Position numbers and translations under genes: made by a program. A model generated the notes under the pieces. It made no database searches, was not told the origin of the DNA, and worked only from the letters and a program-made list of their open reading frames with translations. A DNA stretch of 64,000 nt from ZC4RG29 sp036563875 (GTDB taxonomy: Bacteria > Bacteroidota > Bacteroidia > Cytophagales > Cyclobacteriaceae): positions 11,553 through 75,552 of the forward strand of contig DATCLO010000160.1 in NCBI GenBank assembly GCA_036563875.1, in the 5' to 3' direction. Every line of letters starts with the position of its first letter. Position 1 is the stretch's first letter. Positions 41,631 through 49,006 of this stretch are shown in pieces.

Positions 41631-42728
41631 ATGGAATCAATATTGAAAAAAACTGATAATCAGGGGGATGGAAGCCGATATTTCTCCAAAAAAATCGTTG
41701 AATGGTATCATGAGAACCATAGAAAACTCCCATGGCGCGATACCCGCGATCCCTACCGAATCTGGTTGTCAGAAGTAATCCTCCAGCAAACCCGAGTGGC
41801 CCAGGGGTTGCCCTACTACCACCGGTTCATATCGCACTATCCAACCGTTTATGCGCTGGCATCGGCACCGGAAGAAGAAGTACTTCGTCATTGGCAAGGG
41901 CTGGGCTACTACACCCGCGCGCGCAACCTCATTCGTTGCGCGAAGGTTGTTGTGAGCCAACACGGCGGCTCGTTTCCTAGTAGTTATGAAGAATTAAAGT
42001 CGCTGCCGGGTATTGGCGACTACACCGCCGCGGCCATTGCATCTATCGCGTTCGATGAACCCGTAGCCGTACTTGATGGCAACGTCTTCCGCGTCCTGTC
42101 GCGGTACTTCGGCGCGTGGAATGATATCGCCCAGCCGTCATCCCGAAAGGTCTTTGCAGACCTGGCGTCTATGTTGGTGCCGAACGAATATCCCGGCATC
42201 TACAACCAGGCAGTTATGGAGTTCGGTGCGCTTTGCTGTTTGCCGAAGGCGCCGCAATGCGCCGAATGTATCCTGGCGCCGGGATGCTACGCGCGGGAAC
42301 ATCGCGCCCAGGCTCTCCTGCCGGTACGCAACGTCCGGAAGAAAGCACGAAAGCGATACTTCTATTATTTCGTGTTCATGAACGGGAGCCGCATTGCCAT
42401 GCGTAAGCGATCGGACAAGGACATATGGCAAAATCTCTACGATTTCTATGCCGCGGAGACTTCAAGAAGTCAGTCACTCCGCAAAGTGCTGGAGAAAGAT
42501 GAAAAGTTGCGGACACTCGCAGGACGCCTTCCGGAATTGGAAATCACTGGGACGTACCGGCACAAACTCACCCACCAGGAAATTTTCGCGAGGTTTGTTG
42601 TGGTGAGGCCACCATTCAAACGTGCTGCCCTCCCGGCCGGACTGAAGTTCTTTTCGAAAAAAGGCCTGGAACGGCTTCCCAAGCCAGTATTGATAAGCCG
42701 GTTTCTGGCCGACCGGAAAATTTTATAG
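41631..42728 (+). CDS. mutY: A/G-specific adenine glycosylase
   Basis: MutY removes adenine mispaired with 8-oxoguanine. From ATG 41631 the protein has 365 residues. The helix-hairpin-helix is LPGIGDYTAAA (125-135), the catalytic Glu is in LSEVILQQTRV (Glu48) and the catalytic Asp in VAVLDGNVFRV (Asp149). The [4Fe-4S] ligands follow C-x6-C-x2-C-x5-C (Cys203, 210, 213, 219). The C-terminal NUDIX-like domain (about 235-355) reads the 8-oxoG. The open frame upstream to 41442 is the antisense of HU and is not part of the gene. It is the first gene of a mutY-ssb-gldE-gldD series. Confidence 0.95.
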   Translation: MESILKKTDNQGDGSRYFSKKIVEWYHENHRKLPWRDTRDPYRIWLSEVILQQTRVAQGLPYYHRFISHYPTVYALASAPEEEVLRHWQGLGYYTRARNLIRCAKVVVSQHGGSFPSSYEELKSLPGIGDYTAAAIASIAFDEPVAVLDGNVFRVLSRYFGAWNDIAQPSSRKVFADLASMLVPNEYPGIYNQAVMEFGALCCLPKAPQCAECILAPGCYAREHRAQALLPVRNVRKKARKRYFYYFVFMNGSRIAMRKRSDKDIWQNLYDFYAAETSRSQSLRKVLEKDEKLRTLAGRLPELEITGTYRHKLTHQEIFARFVVVRPPFKRAALPAGLKFFSKKGLERLPKPVLISRFLADRKIL

Positions 42729-42735
42729 TTCCCCC

Positions 42736-42743
42736 TAACTTTG
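42736..42743 (+). promoter_or_regulatory. -7 promoter box upstream of ssb
   Basis: TAACTTTG (TAnnTTTG) follows the mutY stop by 7 bp and lies 88 bp before the ssb ATG, so ssb may have its own promoter in addition to readthrough from mutY. Confidence 0.4.
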
Positions 42744-42831
42744 GTACTTTTACCCTAATCGGATCGCCTTCCGGAAACCGAACCCGATAGCGTTCCGTGA
42801 CGTTCTTCCGATATCAAGTAAATCCAATTAT

Positions 42832-43278
42832 ATGTCAGGAGTAAACAGAGTAATCTTGGTGGGTCGGCTCGGAAAAGACCCTGAAGTCAGAAATCTCGAG
42901 AGTGGGGTCGCCGTGGCAAACTTCAGCCTGGCAACCTCTGAAACTTATAAGGACCGAACAACAGGCGAAAAAAGGGAGACCACTGAATGGCACAACATCG
43001 TGTTGTGGCGTGGTCTGGCTGAAATCGCTCAGCGCTACCTGCACAAGGGCGACATGATTTATGTTGAAGGCAAGCTTCGCACGAGGTCCTGGGAAAAAGA
43101 TGGTATTACCCGTTACACCACTGAGGTGGTGGCCGATAACATGACAATGCTCTCCACGGGGCGGGGCAGCGGTATGCCGCAGCCTGCAGAAATGGGCAGT
43201 TCAATGGTCCCTGATCGCGGCCAGGAGCCGTACCGGGCGCCAGTCGACACGAACAGCACGGACGACCTGCCGTTCTGA
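42832..43278 (+). CDS. ssb: Single-stranded DNA-binding protein
   Basis: SSB coats single-stranded DNA in replication and repair. The 148-residue product has the OB-fold start SGVNRVILVGRLGKDPEVRN, the segment TTEWHNIVLWRGLAEIAQRY with the conserved Trp residues, and LRTRSWEKDGITRYTTEVVA. The flexible tail ends in the acidic tip DDLPF, which recruits partner proteins. The gene lies between mutY and gldE on the same strand, 24 bp before gldE. Confidence 0.96.
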   Translation: MSGVNRVILVGRLGKDPEVRNLESGVAVANFSLATSETYKDRTTGEKRETTEWHNIVLWRGLAEIAQRYLHKGDMIYVEGKLRTRSWEKDGITRYTTEVVADNMTMLSTGRGSGMPQPAEMGSSMVPDRGQEPYRAPVDTNSTDDLPF

Positions 43279-43302
43279 TTGTAGTACCAATGTCAAACCG
43301 CT

Positions 43303-44565
43303 TTGGACGAACCTCCCAGTTACGCGTCATACCTTCTGGCTAATTCAGGTACAGGCCTGATTTACCTCCTGGGCATTGCAGCTTTGCTGTTGCTCGGGCT
43401 GTCAGCCCTGATCACTGCTTCTGAAACCGCGCTGTTACAGGACGAAGGAAATAAGCGCAACGGTAGTTCCATGAACCTGAAGGACGCAACCCTTTTGCCG
43501 GCAACCATTCGGATCGTCCGGCATGGGCTGGTTATTGCCGTCGTGACGCTTTGCGCGGGTATACTCTGGACACCATACGGAGAAGTTCACGCGCACACTG
43601 CAACCGTGTTGATCATCGTCATCGCTACGACGTTCGCACTTGTAACTTTCGGTGACCTTGCACCACGCGCTGTTGCGTCGCGATACCGAACGCGACTCCT
43701 TCGCATCATGCTTCCTTTCTGGAAGTTTGCTCTGAGCGCATGCAAGCCACTTGCTGTGGCGCTGTCCGGAATGGATCGCGCAGCTGAACAACGCCTGAAA
43801 AAACAGGTGCCTCCGCCGCGCGTCCAGTTGTCAAACGGCATCAACGGGACGGAACCGGATTTTCTGAAAGGCATCGAAGGCTTTGGAACGCTTACCGTCC
43901 GCCAGGTCATGCGGTCCCGTATCGACATCGCAGCGGTTGATGTCGCGATGAATTTCCATGAGCTGATGGACTTCATCAACAAGACGGGATTTTCACGAAT
44001 GCCGGCATATCGCGAAACCATCGACCACATCGAAGGGATTTTATACATCAAGGATCTCCTGCCCTTCACAGAAGAAGACGAAAATTTCAGATGGCAGAAT
44101 CTTCTTCGTCCGGGATTTTTCGTCCCCGAAAACAAAAAGATCGACTCACTGCTGAAGGATTTCCAGGAGAAACGCGTTCACATCGCATTGGTCGTGGATG
44201 AATACGGCGGCACCGTGGGCTTAATTACCCTCGAAGATATCATCGAGGAGATCATCGGCGAGATCAACGACGAGTTCGACGAGGAAGCCACCGGATTCCG
44301 GCAAATCGATGATCACACATATGTCTTTGAAGGAAAGACACTATTACATGATCTTTGCAAAACGCTCGATGTGGACGGCAGTATATTTGATGAAGTGCGA
44401 GGTGAAAGCGAATCCCTGGCAGGTCTTATCCTCGAACTGACGAACGACTTGCCAAACGTGGGCAAGAAAATTACGTTCAAGCAGTTCACATTTGTTATTG
44501 AAGCGGTCGACAGAAGAAGAATAAAGCGCGTGAGGGTACATATCCATGAACACGAAGAGTCATAA
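43303..44565 (+). CDS. gldE: Gliding motility-associated protein GldE (CNNM/CorC-like)
   Basis: GldE is an inner-membrane CNNM-family protein that accompanies GldD in gliding Bacteroidota. The 420-residue product starts with TTG and has three hydrophobic segments (about 15-45, 72-90, 97-115) forming the DUF21/CNNM domain. A CBS pair follows (about 200-320; VRQVMRSRIDIAAVD, VHIALVVDEYGGTVGLITLE, DIIEEIIGEINDEFDEE), and then a CorC-type C-terminal domain (about 335-415). It overlaps gldD by 20 bp. In Flavobacterium johnsoniae gldE is also next to gldD. A role in ion homeostasis supporting the T9SS motor is possible but unproven. Confidence 0.9.
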   Translation: MDEPPSYASYLLANSGTGLIYLLGIAALLLLGLSALITASETALLQDEGNKRNGSSMNLKDATLLPATIRIVRHGLVIAVVTLCAGILWTPYGEVHAHTATVLIIVIATTFALVTFGDLAPRAVASRYRTRLLRIMLPFWKFALSACKPLAVALSGMDRAAEQRLKKQVPPPRVQLSNGINGTEPDFLKGIEGFGTLTVRQVMRSRIDIAAVDVAMNFHELMDFINKTGFSRMPAYRETIDHIEGILYIKDLLPFTEEDENFRWQNLLRPGFFVPENKKIDSLLKDFQEKRVHIALVVDEYGGTVGLITLEDIIEEIIGEINDEFDEEATGFRQIDDHTYVFEGKTLLHDLCKTLDVDGSIFDEVRGESESLAGLILELTNDLPNVGKKITFKQFTFVIEAVDRRRIKRVRVHIHEHEES

Positions 44566-45148
44566 TATCGCACTGATCATCGCGCTGGCGTGTTTCGCAC
44601 TTTCCTGTGAACGTACTTACGTGCCAAAGCCCATCGGCTATAACCGGCTCGATCTTCCTGAGCCTGCCTATCATGGTATGCCCGATACCCTGCCGTATTG
44701 GTTTGAATACTCAAAGCACGCGAGGATTCTAAAGGATACGTCCTTCATCAATGATCCCGAATGGATCGAAGTATACTATCCGCTCATGAAGGCCACGGTG
44801 CATATCACCTACAAGCCCGTGAACAACAACCTGGAGTTGTTGAAGGAGTATGTTGACGATTCCTACCGGCTCACATCGAAACACCAAATTAAAGCATATG
44901 CCATCGACGAAGTTCTTGTCAGTACGCCGTCCGGCAAGACTGCTGTCATAGAAGAAATCGAAGGCGAAGTCCCCAGTCAATTCCAGTTCACCGTCACCGA
45001 CTCTACGAGGAACTTTCTTCGCGGAGCCTTATACTTTAACACGAAGGTCCAGAACGATTCCCTTGCTCCGGCTATCGAATATGTGAAGAAGGACATCATG
45101 CACATGATCAACACGCTGGAATGGGCCACTGAAAGGCGAGGATCGTAG
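44546..45148 (+). CDS. gldD: Gliding motility lipoprotein GldD
   Basis: GldD is a lipoprotein required for gliding in Flavobacterium. The 200-residue product has a lipoprotein signal with Cys21 (ACFALSC) and the conserved start of the mature protein, YVPKPIGYNRLDLPEPAYHG. Later stretches such as PYWFEYSKHARI, WIEVYYPLMKATVHITYKPV and FTVTDSTRNFLRGALYF match GldD as I recall it. It overlaps gldE by 20 bp, the canonical neighbour. Together with the T9SS tail protein at 35.7 kb, it suggests an organism with a functional T9SS/gliding apparatus, although the other gld genes lie outside the window. Confidence 0.92.
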   Translation: MNTKSHNIALIIALACFALSCERTYVPKPIGYNRLDLPEPAYHGMPDTLPYWFEYSKHARILKDTSFINDPEWIEVYYPLMKATVHITYKPVNNNLELLKEYVDDSYRLTSKHQIKAYAIDEVLVSTPSGKTAVIEEIEGEVPSQFQFTVTDSTRNFLRGALYFNTKVQNDSLAPAIEYVKKDIMHMINTLEWATERRGS

Positions 45149-45227
45149 TCGTCTATTTGACGATTGGTTTGGACCCCGCGTGAACTAAGTATAAATTTTG
45201 AGACCTTTCGTCAGAAAAATCCATTCA

Positions 45228-45977
45228 ATGAAATACAGACTTATCGCACTGGCTGTTCTCGTCGCTGGCAGCCTGAACCTTTCGTATGCTCAATCATCTG
45301 CTCGCCAGATTTATGAACTCAGGGTGTATGAACTTACAATGGGCTCAATGCGCCACATTGAAGATTACCTGGGCAAGGCGCTGATTCCGGCACTCAATCG
45401 AAGTGGTGTATCCAATGTTGGCGTCTTCCGCGAATCGGGTAAGAACGAGCCACCGAAAATCTATGTGCTCATCCCTTATGCATCTATGGTGGACTATGGT
45501 CGGGTAAGGGAGACACTAGGTCGTGATGAAACCTATCGCAAGGACAGCGAAACGTACAACAAACTTCAGAGTGCGGTTTATTTCCGTTATAAATCGTCCC
45601 TGCTGGAAGCGTTCGCGGGTCTTCCGTCATTGGTTGTGCCGCCCAAGGGAGACCGCATATTTGAATTGAGGATTTACGAAGGATACAGCGATGACGCTGT
45701 ATCGCGCAAGGTGAGAATGTTCAACGAGGGAGAAATTGAAATCTTCAGAAAGACAGGCTTAAATGCAGTGTTCTTCGGAGAAACAATTTCCGGACCGGAC
45801 ATGCCCTGTCTTCAATACATGCTCGTGTTCCGCGATATGGAGGAACGCGACAAGAACTGGCAGGCATTCATTGCCCATCCCGACTGGGCGGCAATGTCGA
45901 AGGATCCGCAATACGCGAACACCGTTTCAAAAATTATCCGGGTGTTTCTCGAACCAATGTCTATCTCGCAGATCTAA
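45228..45977 (+). CDS. Secreted NIPSNAP family protein
   Basis: The 249-residue product from ATG 45228 has a signal peptide (about 1-21, ending LSYAQ) and two NIPSNAP-like ferredoxin-fold domains: the first begins RQIYELRVYELTMGSMRHIE and the second RIFELRIYEGYSDDAVSRKV. Each has the ELR-Y-E opening of the family and a late FRD or PDW segment (LVFRDMEERDKNWQAFIAHP). NIPSNAP domains are small dimeric modules of uncertain function. An upstream TTG at 45198 is open but precedes the signal peptide. The gene follows gldD by 79 bp and is not obviously linked to it. Confidence 0.88.
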   Translation: MKYRLIALAVLVAGSLNLSYAQSSARQIYELRVYELTMGSMRHIEDYLGKALIPALNRSGVSNVGVFRESGKNEPPKIYVLIPYASMVDYGRVRETLGRDETYRKDSETYNKLQSAVYFRYKSSLLEAFAGLPSLVVPPKGDRIFELRIYEGYSDDAVSRKVRMFNEGEIEIFRKTGLNAVFFGETISGPDMPCLQYMLVFRDMEERDKNWQAFIAHPDWAAMSKDPQYANTVSKIIRVFLEPMSISQI

Positions 45978-45980
45978 GAC

Positions 45981-47000
45981 TCACTTGTTGTTGTGCTCGC
46001 GGGCGTAGTGCTCCTTTAGAATATCGTACGCAAAGTCGTCGGTCAGATCGCGCACAGCAGTGTGTATGTGGTTGGCGTTGTTCTGCGTGTTGTCAAATTC
46101 GATCAGCAGCATCGGACCCTGAATGCGATAGTAATGTCCCGTGCCCGGCTGCAGACTGCCCGCCCATGCGAAAGAAAGATTTTCAATGCCTGCATCCTGA
46201 ATCTTTTTCATCAGACGATTGGAGAACCCGAAAGCATAGTTCTTGACATATACATCCAGCAAGCTGAGCAGCATTTTTTGTTGGGCGGATGTCATGTCGC
46301 GATACGAAAGCCCTTTCGGTTCGAGCGGCGCTGCTTCACGTTCACCAAGCGTGAACATTTCGTAGGGTGCCGTGTCGGAGAACTTTGCGACCTTAAGCTG
46401 AGCGGGAGTTAGCGAGTTTACGAGTTGAAAGCCCAGATCGCTTTCCAGTTTGAGGATCTGTTTTCCTGTCTGCGGTCCGCGCGGTACAGTGGCTGGATTC
46501 GATCCAAAGCCCGAGGGCGTAGATGAGACCAGTTTGCCGCCAATTGAAAAGAAGTTGAGCGCAACGTGGTGACCTTCCAGGCGCCATCCCCAGGGCTCTT
46601 TCGATGACGGCGATCCGAAAATGCTGACGTAGTAATTTTCCGGGTCGCGATATGTGTCGTTCGGTCCCCTTCCCTCCAATTCGCGAAGGATGATCTCATG
46701 CGACATGATTTCTGTTGCCTTCGTATAGCCTTGTTGACTCAGTGAAGCACGCAACAGGTTCAGAGCAGCCTCCCGTTGCTTTGCGTTCAACTCCTTGAAC
46801 GGGATGCCTTTCCGTGCTCTGGGAACAAAGGTCCAATCGGTCCGTTCATCGGTGTCTACGGGAAAAGTCGTCTTTTCGAGCTGTTCCGAGCCCAGCAGCG
46901 CCATGAATGCCTTAGCTGTCTCCGCAAGGTCCTGCCCCGCACCCGGAAGGCATACACAAGTGATCAATGCGAACAAAAGCCCGAACGTTACTCGTTCCAT
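45981..47000 (-). CDS. DUF3500 domain-containing secreted protein
   Basis: The 339-residue protein has a signal peptide (about 1-22) and the DUF3500 domain over most of its length. The recognisable stretches are AFMALLGSEQLEKTTFPVDT, RKGIPFKELNAKQREAALNL, GWRLEGHHVALNFFSIGGKL and GPMLLIEFDNTQNNANHIHT with RDLTDDFAYDIL at the end. The conserved His residues in EGHHV and NHIHT hint at a metal or catalytic centre, but the function of the family is not established as far as I know. It is convergent with the NIPSNAP gene and divergent from the YpdA gene. Confidence 0.9.
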   Translation of the reverse strand: MERVTFGLLFALITCVCLPGAGQDLAETAKAFMALLGSEQLEKTTFPVDTDERTDWTFVPRARKGIPFKELNAKQREAALNLLRASLSQQGYTKATEIMSHEIILRELEGRGPNDTYRDPENYYVSIFGSPSSKEPWGWRLEGHHVALNFFSIGGKLVSSTPSGFGSNPATVPRGPQTGKQILKLESDLGFQLVNSLTPAQLKVAKFSDTAPYEMFTLGEREAAPLEPKGLSYRDMTSAQQKMLLSLLDVYVKNYAFGFSNRLMKKIQDAGIENLSFAWAGSLQPGTGHYYRIQGPMLLIEFDNTQNNANHIHTAVRDLTDDFAYDILKEHYAREHNNK

Positions 47001-47073
47001 AGATGGATTATTAACGATGTGCTACTAAAGATAGACCCTTTTTTGCTTCCGGGGTATTATTGTACGGAAACGG

Positions 47074-47101
47074 TTGCATACGTATACAAATCGTATTTTT
47101 G
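47074..47101 (+). promoter_or_regulatory. Promoter of the ypdA-like gene
   Basis: TTG at 47074-47076 and TATTTTTG (TAnnTTTG) at 47094-47101 are separated by 17 bases, close to the Bacteroidota arrangement. The box ends 48 bp before the ATG at 47150. Confidence 0.45.
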
Positions 47102-47149
47102 GACCATCGACCCCTGAGTTCGCCCCGGAAAACACGAATATGCTGAGCG

Positions 47150-48118
47150 ATGAAAATGTATGATGTCATAATAATCGGTGCGGGGCCAATTGGTCTTGCC
47201 TGCGGAATTGAAGCCAAAAAGGCCGGCCTGGAATACCTCATTCTTGAGAAGGGATGCCTGGTAAATTCCCTGTACAACTATCCGCTCAACATGATGTTTT
47301 TCTCTACCTCGGAGCGACTCGAAATCGGTAATGTCCCATTCATTTCACATCAACCAAAGCCGAACCGCTTTGAGGCACTGGAATACTACAGGCGCGTCTG
47401 CTCGTCGTGGGAACTTAATGTCAGGCTTTACGAGCGCGTCGACAGCGTACGAAAGGTTGGTGAGACTTTCGAAATAGAAACGATCAAGGACAAATATCAC
47501 ACACGGGCTGTCGTTCTTGCGTTGGGATTTTACGATCTTCCATTTCTGCTAAACGTGCCCGGTGAAGACCTGCCTAAGGTCAAACACTATTACGACGAAC
47601 CACACCCTTACTACCTGCAACGCATTGTCGTTGTCGGCGCAGCCAACTCTGCCGTAGACGTGGCGCTTGAAACGTACAGGAAGGGCGCTGATGTCACTAT
47701 GGTAATTCGTGAGTCAGCCATTCGTGATACTGTCAAGTATTGGGTAAAGCCCGATATAGAGAACCGTATTAAGGAGGGATCGATCAAAGCGTACTTCAAT
47801 TCAGAAGTTTTGAGAATAACGGAAGACGCTGTGATTGTCCGTACGCCGGAGGGCGAGCTAACGATTGAAAACGACTTCGTGCTGGCGATGACGGGATATC
47901 AGCCACCGTTCGAGTTTATGGAACGGTGCGGCATTCAGTTTCATGACGATGAATTTCACACGCCGGTATATGATGAGTCAACTATGGAAACTAATGTTCC
48001 GGGACTCTACCTCGCGGGTGTTGTATGCGGAGGTTTGAAGACCAATAAGTGGTTCATTGAGAATTCCCGCGTTCACGCTGAAGTGATCATGAACAATCTT
48101 TCACGGGTTCTGGCCTGA
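47150..48118 (+). CDS. YpdA family putative bacillithiol disulfide reductase
   Basis: YpdA (Bdr) is an FAD/NADPH flavoprotein that reduces bacillithiol disulfide. The 322-residue product has the FAD-binding Rossmann motif GAGPIGLACGIEA (10-22), the family-specific GCLVNSLYNYPLNMMFFSTSE (36-56), the NADPH-binding VVVGAANSAVDVALETY near 162-178 and a C-terminal FAD motif VPGLYLAGVVCGG. There is no CxxC, consistent with YpdA using a single cysteine. A start at 47156 is also possible. Its presence suggests that the host makes bacillithiol; no bsh genes are in the window. Confidence 0.92.
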   Translation: MKMYDVIIIGAGPIGLACGIEAKKAGLEYLILEKGCLVNSLYNYPLNMMFFSTSERLEIGNVPFISHQPKPNRFEALEYYRRVCSSWELNVRLYERVDSVRKVGETFEIETIKDKYHTRAVVLALGFYDLPFLLNVPGEDLPKVKHYYDEPHPYYLQRIVVVGAANSAVDVALETYRKGADVTMVIRESAIRDTVKYWVKPDIENRIKEGSIKAYFNSEVLRITEDAVIVRTPEGELTIENDFVLAMTGYQPPFEFMERCGIQFHDDEFHTPVYDESTMETNVPGLYLAGVVCGGLKTNKWFIENSRVHAEVIMNNLSRVLA

Positions 48119-48121
48119 TCA

Positions 48122-49006
48122 TCACACAAACTGGTGCAGGATACTGCGCACTTCATTCAAGTATCCGCCTCCAAAAAGGTTGACGTGCACCAGCAACGGG
48201 TATAGCTTGTAAATGTCGAGTCGTTCCCGGAGGCCAGGTTCTGTTGGATACGCTTCTTCGTAGGCATCGTAAAAGCTGTGATCGAATCCTCCGAACAATT
48301 CAGTCATCGCCAGGTCAACTTCACGGTGTCCGTAGTACACTGCAGGGTCTATGAGACACGGATTTCCTGAATCATCAACGATCACATTCCCGCCCCACAA
48401 GTCGCCATGTATTAACGACGGTGATTCCACGCTGAGAATTCCCGGTAACTTTTGGTAGAGCGTGTCAAACTGCGTGACTACCTCCTTGCCAATTCGACCC
48501 GCATCAACACCCAATTTCAGTTGAGCATTAAGTCGTCGTTCGATGAAGAATGAAATCCACTCATTGCCGGGTGTATTGTCCTGTGGCAGCGAGCCAATGT
48601 AGTTGGCGTGATCCAGCCCAAACTGAGGCGATGACTTTCGGTGGAGGGCAGCCAGCTGCCGGCCCAGCGTTTGCGGGTACGTGCGACTCCTCGTGGCAGG
48701 GGCAATGAATTCCATCAGGATGAACTGGTAATCGTCACTCACACCCGTTCCCACGACGCGAGGAATCCGAACGGATTGTGCTTCGGAGAGCAGAGTTAGT
48801 CCTTTTGCTTCCGCATCGAACATACCCGGATAACGCCGCGAACTATTCCACTTCAGAAAAAAAATGCCTTGCCCGGTTTGGAGTCGCCCGCCATTATTGA
48901 TACACCCGCCGCCCGTTGGGGTAAAGCGAAGCAAGCCGGGCTCCTGGCCATTGTTACGCAGTAGCTCGCTTACACCGCGAACGACCGGACCGGGAATGGA
49001 GCTCAC
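48122..49006 (-). CDS. Fructosamine kinase family protein
   Basis: Members phosphorylate fructosamines or ribulosamines on glycated proteins, allowing deglycation. The 294-residue product shows the aminoglycoside-phosphotransferase-like fold: GGGCINNGGRLQTGQGIFFL at the nucleotide lobe, WNSSRRYPGMFDAEAKGL, the catalytic loop SLIHGDLWGGNVIVDDSG and the metal motif DPAVYYGHREVDLAM. All key residues are in place. It starts inside the last codons of the TonB-dependent receptor gene (4-bp overlap), so the two are coupled; whether the transporter supplies its substrate is unknown. Confidence 0.92.
   Translation of the reverse strand: MSSIPGPVVRGVSELLRNNGQEPGLLRFTPTGGGCINNGGRLQTGQGIFFLKWNSSRRYPGMFDAEAKGLTLLSEAQSVRIPRVVGTGVSDDYQFILMEFIAPATRSRTYPQTLGRQLAALHRKSSPQFGLDHANYIGSLPQDNTPGNEWISFFIERRLNAQLKLGVDAGRIGKEVVTQFDTLYQKLPGILSVESPSLIHGDLWGGNVIVDDSGNPCLIDPAVYYGHREVDLAMTELFGGFDHSFYDAYEEAYPTEPGLRERLDIYKLYPLLVHVNLFGGGYLNEVRSILHQFV

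Noticed and set aside
45198..45227. Ten-codon N-terminal extension of the NIPSNAP gene from TTG
   Set aside because: The signal peptide begins at ATG 45228 and the extension is basic and unlikely to precede it.
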